NCBI GenBank assembly: GCA_949358305.1
Contig: OX442321.1
Coordinates: 8,643,605-8,707,604, forward strand
Length of the DNA: 64,000 nucleotides
DNA from: Strigamia acuminata
Lineage: Eukaryota > Arthropoda > Chilopoda > Geophilomorpha > Linotaeniidae
Reading direction: 5' to 3'
Below the pieces are notes generated by a model. The model was given only the letters and a program-made list of their open reading frames with translations, was not told the DNA's origin and did no database searches. A program made the translations under genes and the position numbers. Of the stretch, positions 50,190 to 63,423 are shown in pieces; the stretch's first letter is position 1; every line of letters begins with the position of its first letter.

Positions 50190-50579
50190 ATGTCGAGTGA
50201 AAGAAAGATGTACCGAAATAATTTCTATAATTACAGCTATTGTTTCAAAGCTAGAAAAGCAATATTCCTGAGGCTATTTTGTGAGCACTTAAGTGTAATT
50301 ATTTCTCAAATGGTAAGTGTAAACAATCAAACCATTTGTAGATTCAGAAAGCACATTAGACAAAACAATTTAGAAGTGATGAGCTCACAAATCAAAGAAA
50401 GTGCTCAAAGACAAAAGCCAGAAGAGAAAGGCAAGTACAAAGAAAACAAAAACTTTAGATGCATCAAATTGGGTGTCTCATTAAGCCTGCCTAGTTCTTC
50501 TAAACAACAATCAGAAAAGAGCAATACTGAACATCTATTAAATTCTTCTGCTATTAACACCACTTCAATGGCAACTTGA
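50190..50579 (+). other. Weak 129-codon ORF in an A-rich island
   Basis: I do not recognise this frame. It opens MSSERKMYRNNFYNYSYCFK and ends in a serine- and asparagine-rich tail (SLPSSSKQQSEKSNTEHLLN). It has no signal peptide, zinc site or repeat that I can see. The island from about 50160 to 50890 is A-rich on the + strand, opposite to the T-rich surroundings, and further short open stretches follow the stop. It may be a decayed insertion, such as a retrocopy or transposon relic, or chance. Confidence 0.15.
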
Positions 50580-53500
50580 ACTCTTGAGGGCTACTCCAGA
50601 GAGTGCAAACATTAAAAAAGAGTAAAATCCATCGAGTGATAAAAAGAAGAAAAGGAAGGTGACCGAGTAGGTCAATTTGAGTTTGTTCGCTTCTCTAATA
50701 TTGAAGGTATTACTTGGAAAGAAAGAGCAGAAGTAGAAAGATCCTGGAACGGTATTGAATAATCAGTACCATCAGGGCCATCAAATGTGTTGATCAGATA
50801 TAAGAAAGTGGACACCGTCCAAATTCTTCTAGGCAATCACTATTGAGAAAGGAAGCAGAAAATGAGTTTGAAGAGGCAAAGTAAAGTTGAGATCAGCTGA
50901 GGTGGAAAGTTGAGCCCATTGCTTGCAACTGATATGGAGAATACAAAAAAGGTTGGTCGGTTGTGCAAAGGCCGATTAATTGGCAACCAGGTCGCGGCAC
51001 ATTTGAGCGGGCCTTTATTCCTGGTTTCTTCTTAGTCCCTTGAGATTTTGGGTGGTTCTTTTGGCGCCCCCGTTTCTTTTCTTTTTCTTTAAATCTCATA
51101 TAGATTCTGCTCTTTTGTAAGCTGCGTGGGCAGAAATCTTTAAGTAGCTGAGCGGCCGAAAATTAAATAAAACTGGTCTCTTGTGGATCCCATCTTGTCT
51201 ATTTCGAGGGAAAAGAAAAATGGCGATGTGAAAGAAAAAATGGGCCTACTTTGGATTGGCTGAGAAATCAATTGCAGTGTTTTGGCCGACTAGGGAACTG
51301 AATAAGTGTGTGTTTGAAAAAATTGGTTCAGGGAAATTGAAGCTAGTTTAATTTATATAGGGTCCATTAAAAGTTACTTAAAGCATGCTTAATGGGATTA
51401 AGGTCCAACTCGCTCGATCTGCCTAGTTACTACATTGGATTAGGTCTTCTTATTTATGATAAATTGAATATATCCGATTAACAAAATTAAAATATATGTT
51501 AAGAACTTTGAAAACAAATTAATTTTATCGTTTGGGGTCCCCAATTAGGATTTACCCTGTGTTTTGCATAATTCCTGGTATTGTATGATCACTTGTAAGT
51601 TATTAATTACTTAATTAAAAATTGTAGAGGAAAAATAGATTAGTGCGTGCACAACTGAAAAAATAAGCCTGGCGACGTGAGCGAAGAAGCGTAAGAGGTG
51701 TTTTGAAGCGTGATAAATTGCGAGTGATATGTAAATAAAACATCGAGAAGCGCATAACGAAAATTTAAATTCTAATTTTAAACTGTGCAATTTGTGCTTA
51801 TATTGAACACCCGAAACATGTGAAATGTGTCTTGTCGTGTTTGCTCATTTAATTTTGAATTATTCGGATTTTAAGCTTAGTGTTTATAATCTGAGGTGCG
51901 AACAACGCTTTCGCCGAAGTTAGAATTTATTATTTTGATGTCAGTTGAGGAAATTTGATTTTGTAATTTTGGTGGAATGAGATTTTGATTCTTTTTGGTG
52001 TCAGGTTTATGCCGTGAGATTATCTGACATTTTACTTTGATAACGTCATTGAATTGTGACATTGGAACTTGGTCGTCGTCGGCGTGTTCGGTGTGGATTT
52101 CGTTATCGGGACTTGTCTTACTGGATTTGGATTGTGGTTTAATGAGAAAGGCCGGGTTGGAAAGATAAAAGGAATGCAAAAGACAGATTATAGGCCTAAC
52201 ATTGTTGATAAGGATTAATTGCCTGGTGTCCAAAACTGAGAAATGCTTTCAAGATTTAGCAGTGTGACAACTGAATGACTACACAAGAAATGGGTGAAAA
52301 TTAGGGAAGGGGGAAAAATGGGGGAAAAGCGAGATAAGCCTAAATCGAAAATGAAACAAGGTATGGCATGAATGATGACAGTTAGTCTAATAGGACAAAC
52401 ATTGCCTGCAAGCAGATAGAATGTTGGGTCGGGGGCGTGCACTGTCAAAAGTCATTGGTTGTCTGTTTTCTTCTAGACAGCAATGAAGGAAATGAGCCAA
52501 GTCACGTCAGAGACGCTTTCGTTTCTGTCACTGACCCAAATTGTTCGGAATTGATATTTTAAAACGAAATTTATTTAAGGGGGGAAAAAAACGAGGGGCT
52601 CGTAAAACGCACTTATTTTTTCATTTTATAAAATGAAAGAAATTTGCAAGGCGTGAAACGAGAGAGGGGATTGTTGCGCTATTAGCAAACTCTCGCTATC
52701 TTAACTCAATAATTGACCAATAACAATTCTAATGGGCCGCGTTTGGCGTTAATCTCGAGCGTTTCATGGACAGTTATGTTCTGGCCTTGTAGTGGAAGAG
52801 GCCCCCTGGGGAGTTGAGCTAATTGGTGCCTGCAACAACTAATTAAAAATCGCCGCGGTAAAGCGCGAGTGCGTTTTGTTTAGAGCCGACTTTTGATGCT
52901 AGTCGAGTGTGTTGATGGGTTTCGATGCAAGCTTTGTTTTTAATTGATTGATTTGTGTTAAATTAATGGGAAATTTATTTGATTCCGTCTGGGAGTCTGG
53001 GTCCAATGGGGTCAATATTGGATTTAAAAGGAACACGTGTATCGGATTAATGAGGAATTAACGCTTAAATGGAACGAGTATCTTGCAACAGAAGACCGAC
53101 TTAGAGTAAAATTTAAAAAAAAATTGCAGATTTTATACATTTTATACATTTATTTATTTTTCACTGTGTAATGTAAAAAAATTGACACTTTGTATATAGA
53201 AATTTTTATAAAAAACGACAACAGATTGTTGGTTTGTTGGTAAGCAAATGCTGTAATACAAATTGTAATATAAAATCTGTCATTACTATAAAGATAAAGT
53301 ACCTGTCACAAGCTGTACTGCCTCAGAACAATAGTTTAAAAAAATGGTGGATTTTTATTTTTTTATTTTTTTTTAGTTGAAATGCATGTGCACTTGAATT
53401 TATAGGCAATTGGTAAGGAGACTAGGACATGAGTTTGCATTTTATCAGCATGCAATTTTTGAGTATGGTGTTGAATGGTTTAATTCACAATTGATTGCAC

Positions 53501-54316
53501 CGCGTGTACATAATTTGCACACTGAATTTCAAGTGCTAAGATAAGTCGAAGTTCTTTATTTTTTCACTCGTAAAGTGTAGTAGAAAAAAAAGGAAACGTT
53601 TGATGACTTTTTTCCCCATATGGCGAAGGCGGAGAAAGAAAAAAAAAAGCCATTCTCCATTCATGCGGTGGCATTGTGCTAAAGTCATGCAAAGTTCGAC
53701 AGCATGCAGTTGGCATGGTTACCACTAATTAGGAAGAAGGGAGGGATGCAGAGGGGCTATTAAATGGAAAGTCCTTGAAGAATAAAACTCTTTAAAAATA
53801 CCTCGGCTCCTCCTCATTCATCCCCATCTTCTTTCCTCTTGTTGTTGCCGAGTGATTAGAGAAGGATTTGAGCTCTTCAGCCTTGCTCGTTCAAAACCCT
53901 TTCTGTTCTTAATCTACCAGCACAATGCCCAGTAAATGAGGGGAAGGGAACATTCATTCACTGATGACGTCGATGACAGTTTGCGACCAGTAAACTTTTC
54001 TCTCGCCAATTTAATGAGATAAAAAAAATTGATTTTTCCAAGATAAAGAAAGGAAAGAAAGCATTTTCCTCTCGTAAGAAAATTACACCGAAAAATTGAA
54101 TTACGCTGCAGGGGTGCTGCGAAACAGTTTAACAACATAATTTTTATTTTTATTGCGTAAAATTAAGTCCAAAACACTCTTGTGTCCAGTGTCGAGTCAA
54201 AGGTAATGACGGGACGACCTTTAACAGTGGTTGAACCACATGAAATTTTTATAGCCAACCTAACCAAAACATGACCCAACATTTTTTGGGGACCTTTTTG
54301 AGCCCGATTCCGGGCC

Positions 54317-54970
54317 CTAAGCACGTAAGCACGTAGCTAGTTTGCCTTTGTCGAGACGCGGTTTTGTTAACACGGGTGATAATGTTTTAAGAGTTGCCCA
54401 AAGTGTCGGCTTTGCTGCAGAGACGCACCTAGTGTTTTCAATGTGAATTATTGAATGTTCTGGTGTGTGTGTAACAAATAAATCCGATCCACTCATTAAA
54501 AATGGTAAATCCTTCATGAAATATAAGCACGGATGAAATTGATTCACGCATGCGCTAGCAATTATAGGATAGCAATTGAATTTATTGTACCAACATGAGT
54601 AGAAACGTGCTCGTATTAACGGAGATGAGCAGCCATGGCGGCGTGTGTGGAGGGAGGAAAAGAAATTTCTTGTGTTGAGAAAATCTAATTTATCGCTTGC
54701 CGTCTTGTATAGCAGCAGATTGAAAATGTTTGCCTTCCATATTTTATTGCTCACAGAGCTCGTTACGCAGCCTAAGATGTCGCCTGCAGGCGTCAGGGTC
54801 GTCACACGTTGTGCCATCATCTGTTTTTTGTTGACTGCAGGCAACTGGCACACGTTTCGTGTCATTCGTTCGGCACTCGCTCGTTGCATTTTCAACTTTT
54901 CCATGTGCTCATTTATAAAAACGGGAAGTGATTCTGACATTACACACTCCAGCAACCCGCTTAAATACAT
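54317..54970 (-). other. 217-codon open frame of unknown status
   Basis: This is the second-longest open frame in the window and starts MYLSGLLECVMSESLPVFIN. It has no domain, repeat, signal peptide or family resemblance that I can name. The + strand is also open across 54645-54986, and the region is less AT-rich than its surroundings. On the A/C-rich - strand of a G/T-rich region, stop codons are scarcer, so chance is a serious explanation. No splice-site or promoter support was seen. Confidence 0.15.
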
Positions 54971-57900
54971 TAATGGATTTTTTTAAAGCGGATATAAGGT
55001 GGTGGGGATCAACAAAGGTTTTATGACTCATGGATCCCGTACTGCACGAGAGACGGATGAGTGTTTTGAGTGCTGAAATTAAATAGCCCGTTTTTTACTA
55101 GGTGTAGTCACAATTTATTATCAAGGTGTCTTTTATTTATTTATTTTAATTATTTATTTACTTATTTTAATTTAAGATGTCATGGGAATGGGCTTGATTA
55201 ACATTTACAAAAAAGTTTGTTGTTAAACGATGCACGTGCTTTGAGACTTAATTAAAATTTGGTTTTCTGCCGTATAATGTCATTTGGTAGTTTTTGACTT
55301 GAAAAATTGATGGTTGAATTGATTAGATAAGAGCCGTTCCTGGTTGTATTTATCATTACACGCGATATTTATCATTAAATATTTATGTAGCATGACAACT
55401 TTAAAGTCTAAATTCAAGAGGGATTAAGGCATATTAGTGTGTAACGCACTCTATGAAATATTCTTAACTTCATAACACGTGAAAATGTTTAATTTATGCC
55501 AGCTAAGGGTAATCCGTGATAATTTGCAATAAATTACAAGTTGAATGACATGTGTAGAGATATAAATTCACTCTGCAGATATGGGCTGCAGGCAAATGGA
55601 TACATCGCTTCGTTTAATTTTCTTCCGTTTCTCATTACGAATCCACGTTGACTATTACGAATGAGGGTAATAAACCACTTTTGGAAAAAGTATAAGTTTT
55701 TTTTTAAAAAAAAATTCATCGTTTAGTGTGATCAATTTTTTTTTCTTAGGGAAAGAGAGTGAACTCAGCTTTGTGAGGCAATTCAATTAGATAGTTCATC
55801 TACGATCGAAACCATCCTTCCTTTAGAACCTTAGCTAAAGGGATGAATTCATCAAGCGCGTTTTGAGTTCCTCTTCATAAGCAGTGATTAATGCGAAAAA
55901 GGAGCTGTCACTTGCATTACAGCCCATGACTACATACGACCATGGAGGGGCAATGACAAATTCTTGACGCTTGCACAGCAACCGTAAGAGAAAAATTAGC
56001 ATTGGTTTATCTATGGGAAAGAGAGATTATTGTGATTGATTGATTAATTAATTGATTGCCTTGATTGATAACCTGATAACACGCAAATTTGATTGGTCAA
56101 ATAAAACCACTTAACCACCAGTAAAAAAAAAACCTAAATTTATTTTTAAAAAAAATTTCTTTATTTTTTTAATTTAACCGGAAAAAGTAATGATGCTCAG
56201 TTCCCGTTTTATTGAAGTAAATGTGGACGTTTTATTTTTATTTTGAATTTTTTTTCGTCTGAAAAACCACAAAAAAGTTTTATTTTATTTTTATTTTTTT
56301 TGTTTTTTAAAGTATAACAAATGTTTGAATTTATTTTTATTTTAGTTTTTTTTTTTGTCAATTTGTGTTGTCTATTTCTTTTCTGTTTGAGAATATTTTT
56401 ACTTACACGAGACCAGTCTAGATATGAAAAATTTAGCAGCGCTGTGGTGTGGCAACTCCGTGAATTACGAGCTAGTAAAAGTCAGTGAAACATCACGAGT
56501 CCAGTCTTCTCTTTCCATCTGACCCTGAACCTCATCTCCCACCCCTTTCCCTTATTCCCATTTCTGGTAGGGATTTTTTTTCCATCTGGTTGGACTCTTG
56601 TGACATAAGCAATTGTCCCTTTGGTGCTTTTCTAATAAATCAAAACTTTCTCCCATCTAACTCGGTTTGTTTTTTGCTTTTTGATATTACGAAAGAGGTA
56701 GATTTTGTTTCTCATTATGACCATACGAGAACTTCTTTAATATTTTTAAACTTTTTTGTGTGTGTGGGTTGGGAGATTGTGTAATGTAATGACATTAGCA
56801 TCGACCGCTCATTATTTTTTATATTTTTTATTTTCAAATTAAATTTTGCATTTTTAAATATTTAATTAGTTGCTATTAATCATTAAAAACTGTCGTTTTC
56901 GTTATACATAGTTTGTTTTTTAAAGAAAAATGTTTATCTTCAAAAATCAAAATATATTGGGGCGTTAATTAGAGGTTTCCGACATTCCGAGTAAACAGCA
57001 GCTAAAATTTTATGTCAAGACGAAAGCACGGTATAGGATAAGGTGAATTTCTTGACCATTAATTGTTGACTCCCTAGAGAGATAAATTTAACTCAGCAAA
57101 AGATAAAATTTTAAAAAAATGTAATGAATAATTAGCAATAAATTTTCAAGTCGTACGATTTTTATGTAAACAAACTCAAGCCGATATTTATATCTTGAGT
57201 AAATAAACAAAACAAAGCAGTTAATTTTATATATACAAGTGGCTGTTAATTGTAGACTTTAAGTTGGAAATTGATGTTATTTTCCAATTAAACCGTTTGC
57301 GATGGAAAAGCAGACTCTTCGCCATCTTGAATTTCGTAAAATCGATGTAGTAAGATGCGGTGAAGAGTTAATTATATTTCTTTGTAAGGCACATTAGTGT
57401 CAACTGAAGACATTTTCAAAGCGAAGAAATTTAAATATTCAGTTATTTGAGCAAATTTGCTCGCTTAAATTCAATTTGTCACTAAAGCAAACATCGCAAT
57501 TTATAGGCTTATAATTTTATTTGAGTTTTTTTATGCCTGGGCACCACAGTTTATGATAGCCATAACATAAAGAACTGCTTCTGACTTTCAGTGCAATTGA
57601 AGAAAAAATAGTGCAGGGAATAAATGGATTTATATTCTCCTGCATGAATTATTAAAATTTGCATGAAATTTCTGTTTTTGTTTTCAAGCACAGAGCGTTG
57701 TTAACAAACTACTCGTACAGTAGGATAGTTAGGCGTATAAAGCTTCCTCCTAGGCCTAATGCATGTTTATTTATACGATGCCGGTGGTTTTCTCTTACGG
57801 CTTAAGCTCCTGTAACTGAAGAGTGAATAAAACGTTGACTAATAGAGTCGTTTAACACGGAAACAACCCTTTATCCACGTATGGTATGGGCTTTGGCCGT

Positions 57901-59166
57901 GGTATGTAAATGTATATTGACGGGCAGTTTCGTCGGTAGATGAAGAGAAACAAGCTTAATTTACTGGCATCGCACTAAAAGTGGGTAAGAACAGAAATTT
58001 AAATATTAAGTTGGGAATAAATTGCCATTCCATTATTGGATCTAACGACGAGTCTTTTCTTTGCTCTACTTTGTTATCCCGCGGATAATTAGGATAAAAT
58101 TGACCTTGCATGCGATGCGCAACATTGGCCTCGACATAAAAGTGGATGAGCTGAAGTTGGCTGCGGAAGGTCAGTCGCTGACTCGCTGAGCGCTCGAAAT
58201 AAAGCGCTTGTATAAAGTGAATGCTTAATACGACTGCTTGCCTTGATCAATGCCGTGAAACTTGTAATTTGACATCGTTTCAACAAGTAAAAGGTGGCAA
58301 GGTGAGTGCATTTCTTGGTGTTGCTATAGCGAGTAACTCAATAAGTGAGCTGCTGATGCTGGGAAGAGGCAAGTTGCAAGGGGGGCACGGAAGGGGGGGT
58401 AGCTGGGAAATTGGATTCGGAGCTCAATAAATAGCGGGAGCTTTGTAGCCAACTCTGGCGAAAATAGAATCAGGAATCCGCCTCTTTCCACACTGCAACT
58501 CCTTGCCTGTGTCTCGTAACGCCCTCTTGCGCCTAAGAAAACGTTGTTCACTTGGCGCTGATTGCATTATGGGAAGCCCGTGTGACCAGAGTCTTCTTTC
58601 CTCCCTTTTCTTTTCTTAAGTTCAATTATCATCGGACCAGCAAGCTTGCAACGAGAGTTAATGAAGCAGAAATGCAACATTAAAGAAGATGCAACAAATG
58701 TCGTATAAGGGGGTCGAATTTCAGCGCAGATAAGGGATGGGGATTGAATATCCATTTTTGACACTGGAAATAGATTTTGAAATTATCTTTCGGATGGCTT
58801 CGTTATCTAATAAGTTGAGCTCTGTCACGATCGAGTGTCTGGATTTTATCGGCGTTGAAGTAATCAGATTATGCCTTAGTCCCTTTCAACTTTATTGGCT
58901 TGTTATAGCAACCGGCTCAATAATCAGTCTGACAGCAAAATGTTTACGTTTCGATTGTTGATTTTTCTATCTGCATCTGTGTTGCATTGATCCATTAGGA
59001 CTGTTGTCGTTTGAAACCAATAAATGCCGTGTTTATAATTGATTTGCACTATACAGATTTGAAAGGTTCTCTTGGCAACCTCGAATTTAATTAGCGGAAT
59101 CAATCAGTCAGTTTTAAGCTTGGTTTCAACGATTGTTACTCTGTATGATTGAAAAGATCCACACCT

Positions 59167-59191
59167 TTTATTTATTTATTTATTTATTTGC

Positions 59192-59242
<51 letters not shown>

Positions 59243-59246
59243 TTTT
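59167..59246 (+). repeat. (TTTA)n microsatellite
   Basis: About twenty tetranucleotide units run with a single interruption (TTTGCTTA) near 59190. Confidence 0.97.
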
Positions 59247-59976
59247 GAAATCGGTTGATTAATTGGGTATGTTATTGACCAGTGACACGAGGCTGATTGA
59301 AATGAGTCTAGCAATCGGAACTTATGGCGTATATAAAGAGAAAAATAAGATGTTATCGAGAAAAAACATGGAGACAGGTCCCATCAGAGATTTGGTTTCA
59401 GTGGCCAGCTCGTTTTTCATGGTCCCTGTTTGCGATGGGAAAGCAACCCACTGGACTAAAGTTAAGGTTTCACCGCACAACAAGTCAGTTAGATGTGGCA
59501 GCTACTCCCTTTTCCCTGGGGATGTCGTGTTGTAATAAAGGTCCACCAGTCTGGTTGTTAAGATATAAATAAAAGGAGAACTTATTTGAGTGATGAATGA
59601 GGATAAGGATAAACTAATGCACTTATTTTCATTTCCACCACGATTTCATCCTTGAGCTCGTTCTCTTTCTTTGGCCCTTTTTCCTATTTTCCGAGCCGGA
59701 GTTAAAGCCCTAAGTTTTATACACAACAGGAAGTCGTTTGTAGCACATAAACCGATTTCTGCCATCACTGGCAGCCGTTTCCGGTCTTCGCTACTTTGTG
59801 TCCGTCCTTGGTCTTTGCAGCAGTGGTATTCAGAAAGGATTGCCCGTAATAAATAAAACCATTTCGTACGATGCCTTATAGGGATAAACAAACCATACAC
59901 ATCTGGAACATACCTGCTATGTTTGTTTGTACATTGACGTGAAAGGATGATGTTTGTGTTCTGTTCTTATCGGTCA

Positions 59977-60008
59977 AATTGGATATATCAATTGGATATA
60001 TCAATTGG
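59977..60008 (+). repeat. Short tandem duplication, 13-bp unit AATTGGATATATC
   Basis: Two exact copies are followed by the first six bases of a third. Confidence 0.9.
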
Positions 60009-60713
60009 AGAATCCACTTGATGTTTGTATGCGTTAGGCTGGATGGGTTCTCGTTTTTTTTTTATGAATGGAAAAAAAAGGTTTAAGGCATTAATTTTTT
60101 TAAGCTATTCCTATTCCGTATGGAAATTGGAATCACGAAATTACATTTTGTTGCTGATGTTCTTTGTAAAATGGCAAATTGCCCACATGGTTTATAAAAG
60201 TGCAATTGATCATCCCACTGGGGGTTTCTTCGTTGCACCCCATCGTCTCGACTTTTTAAAAAAAATAAAAGATTGGAATCCCGTACGTCTTTTTCGCCTA
60301 TGTCGTACCCCTTGGATAAAATATGACATTGAAATTCCAAAGTTGACGGATAATTATTCGAGCGCTGTTATTAAAACTTTGACAAATGGCCGCAACTGTA
60401 TTGGGCGCTGTGGTTGACATTTTTACAAATGGCGGTTGTTGTTTTGTCGTTGCTTCGATCGTCGACTTAAATGAGGGCAAGTTGTTACAAGCTGCATTTG
60501 TTTTGTAATCTACAGGTTATATCATAATTATGTTCCTCCGGACTGTAATAATATTTACTTTCGTGGACACGATGCTAAACTCAAGTTTAGCCTGAAGATT
60601 ATTTATAAGTTATGTTGACTTTCGTAGCTATCTAATGAATTTTAAGTGTTTTGTATGGTAATTTTATATTTATTTATTACACAAGTGTTAATTCAAAATA
60701 TTTTTTTTTCTAG

Positions 60714-60863
60714 CTGGACGTGAAGGTCTTCGGCTACCAGTTATGGTCTATGTCCACGGAGAATCGTTCGAATGGAACTCTGGGAATGCATACGATGCCA
60801 GCGTTCTGTCAAGTTTTGGAGACGTCGTCGTCGTGACCATCAATTATCGACTAGGAGTTCTTG
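60714..60863 (+). CDS. Nlg: Neuroligin internal exon (hydrolase-like domain, HGE block)
   Basis: This is an internal exon of a neuroligin, a postsynaptic cell-adhesion protein with a catalytically inactive cholinesterase-like extracellular domain that binds neurexins. The exon follows a T-rich acceptor ending in TAG at 60711-60713 and stops before a GTAAGG donor at 60864. It starts and ends in phase 1 and reads [20 protein letters not shown], then [20 protein letters not shown] and INYRLGVLG. In active esterases this stretch holds the oxyanion-hole HGG; here it is HGE, followed by the FEWNSGN block I recall from arthropod neuroligins. NYRLGVLG is the conserved strand after it. The exon joins in frame to 63424. 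Gliotactin and other cholinesterase-like adhesion proteins are less likely because they keep a different post-HG sequence. The paralogue cannot be told. Family assignment is from recalled sequences, not a search. Confidence 0.93.
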
Positions 60864-63423
60864 GTAAGGCGTTGCAACACACGATCATCCACTCAAATTC
60901 TAGCCATTGTTACCTGTTGCTAAGCTTGTTCCGTAGAAGTTAGGCAAACTCAAATTCCATTAGCTCAGCAGTCAATTTAATTAATAGAATCTTATAAAAT
61001 GTAAATTAATGCACAATGGAATTATGAGAACGGTATGTTAGTGCATCAAAACTTAATGAACAAACAGGTCACGATAAAAATTAGATTAGACGATCTTTCA
61101 GTGTTTAGAATTCCTTAAAGGTGGTTGGTCAAATCCGATAATGACACAGGCGCCTTTAAAACGCGCCAAATTTACTCGCCCCCTTCTCTGTAGGAAGAAA
61201 ATGTTTCAACGTGACAATGGTTCCTCATCAGAGGTGCCTCTTGAGGCATCTCAGGAGAATCCATCGCTATTGTCCGTAGAATGTCAACATGGCGCACGGT
61301 GGATGCACACTGGGAATGGAGAGTGAGGTGGGAAAAGAGAGAATATGGGGAACAAGTGAATAGCAGGCCAACCACTGAATAATGTATGGTGCGAAAGACC
61401 CCAGCTGCCGGCATGCTTGCGGCTAAGGCAGTTCAGTTCCATGTCTGCCAAACTATGTCCAATTATTTGCAGGCACTATTGTTGCCACGTGTTTTGCGGA
61501 TATTTTTCTCCTCTGCAAAGTCGCTGCAGGGGCTATTTGCGGCTTGTAAACTGATAAGTTTAGCGTCGATTATACAAAAAAGGTAAACAAAAAGTTTTGA
61601 TGTTTGTAGTGTGGGTACTGTATATATACAACTTTAATTTTTTTTAAAGGGGTTGGGTATCGAGAGGGGGCTTAGAATGAAAATGGAATGGATGGAATCG
61701 ACCGTGGAATGGTGGAAAACAGTTTACGAATGAATGGTTGAAACGATGGTGCTGATGGACGGTCCTTGAATCCACATTGAGGTTGCCTTAAAGTGCTGAG
61801 ATGGACGTCTTGGTGTTTACTCGCAGTAGGCAGAGCGTGCGATTGAAATGAACTAGCAGATGGATTGAGTTGAAAGATGTGTCCGAAAATCTGTGACAGT
61901 AAACACGATTTTTTTGTGTGGTGGGTTTTCGCATTTATTACGCAGTTCTACGCCATTGTTGGAGTTTTGGTTTTAAGTTTGTCCAAGGAGGAGCGCCGTA
62001 AATTTAATTCGCAAAAAGTGATGTATCTTTTAGTTAATGGGTTGTTAGTGTTAGGTTTTTTATTTATTTCTCTTGTTTCTTTGGATTTGGGGCTCGTATT
62101 TTATTCAGTTAGGTTTAATAACAGTCCGGACTTAGGGTTAACATGTGGCTCTTAAAGTGGTTTTATTTAATAATGGTGCTGTGAGATCTTGCGCCACAGG
62201 AGGAGGGGGTTTTAATTTTCATTCAGTACATCTTCTCTTCGATCGATGGGTTTTCTTAGATTGAGGACACCAAAGTGCGTCTTGTTCCTTTATAGTTTTT
62301 TTTGGTATTTTTTTGGGGAAAGGGGTTTGTTCTGATTGCTCATCCATCCTGAGTGACGTTTGTCTGGTGGATTTTTTTAATAGCAAATACCAACGTTATT
62401 TGAGCGAGGTGACATTGATTGGCTATTGTAGAAATAAATTCGAAAAATTTAAAAAGGAGCGCTTTTTTTTTTTTATTTATTTTTTTTATTACATTTTTTT
62501 GTCTCAAACAAATTGATCGATCAGAAAATTGAAAACAAACCTTTAAATTAATTTCCGGTCAATGTAATCTATTGCCTATCAGGAGAAAGATGCGGTATTT
62601 TTCTCAATTACATTATTTCTGTTGGATTTAGAAAAAGGAATATTTTTTTTAGATTAATAACGGGAAAAAATTGAAACCTTGCTAAATCAAAATGTATCAA
62701 TCGTGACTTGGAATCAAATAAAAGGTCTCGAGAAGTAAATCTGGGGTTTACTAGAAAGGAATGAACTTTAGTCCTTTTTCTCTTCTCTGGGTAAGAAGAT
62801 GTATAGGACTCATCAGTGAAGTGCATTTAGCCTCTACCAACCCCATTCCCCCGACTCTTCTCTTCTTTTTAGCTGTTAAGCCCAGTTTATATAGCGACGT
62901 GTTTTCAGGTGAAAATGACCGGATGGAGTAAAAAAAAAATCTCTCATTTGTTCCTTTTAGCAGAGGTACAGATTTTATTTTTTATTTTAAAAACGTTGGA
63001 TTTTCTTTGTTCGATCTTCTTTTATGAAAAATTAGACCTAATTGGTGGTTTGAGTTCTTACTTGGATAGGACCTTGGGCGAAGACGTTTTCTTGTCAGGG
63101 AATTGGTAGGGTTTGCAGTAATGGTGTTTTAATGTGATTGATGCTTCAATAAATATCGATTATATGAATGGAAGGGATTTTTTTGATGATTTCTTTTACG
63201 ATCATTTTTATTATTATTGTTATTATCTTGAAATTTGGAGAATCAGGTTTATGAGTGGTTTGGTAATGAAGATCCAATTAATAAATTGGAAATCAAAAGT
63301 GTTTTTGGAAACTCTTTTTTGTTGTTATTGATTATTTGGCAACATTTGAAGTTTTTATTTTTATTTTTATTTTTTAATTTAATCCGTTTATTAATTTTTA
63401 TTTTTATTTTTTTTTTATTTTAG
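60864..63423 (+). other. Intron of the neuroligin gene (2,560 bp)
   Basis: This GT-AG intron separates the two neuroligin exons. It is T-rich, with several poly-T tracts near the acceptor. It contains a few chance open frames (for example 61141-61326 and 61877-62155), but none has splice sites or a recognisable domain that would make it an exon. No mobile element was recognised inside it. Confidence 0.85.

Larger units (their letters stand above)
44771..60713. other. Non-coding stretch upstream of the first recognised neuroligin exon
   Basis: This contains the microsatellites, the A-rich island at 50160-50890, the doubly open segment at 54317-54986, a GC-richer patch at 52680-52930 and two clusters of TAAT/TGATTGAT homeodomain-type sites (46066-46260 and 56031-56098). 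I looked for an upstream neuroligin exon (FLGVPYA or SEDCLYLN type) and did not find one. If the gene continues upstream, the intron before 60714 is long. Confidence 0.6.

Noticed and set aside
61141-61326. Possible cryptic exon after CTCTGTAG in the neuroligin intron
   Set aside because: There is no donor at a suitable place and the neighbouring exons already join in frame with continuous homology.
61877-62155. 92-codon frame with two hydrophobic stretches inside the neuroligin intron
   Set aside because: T-rich DNA yields Phe/Leu/Val-rich frames by chance. There is no splice context, start context or family resemblance.
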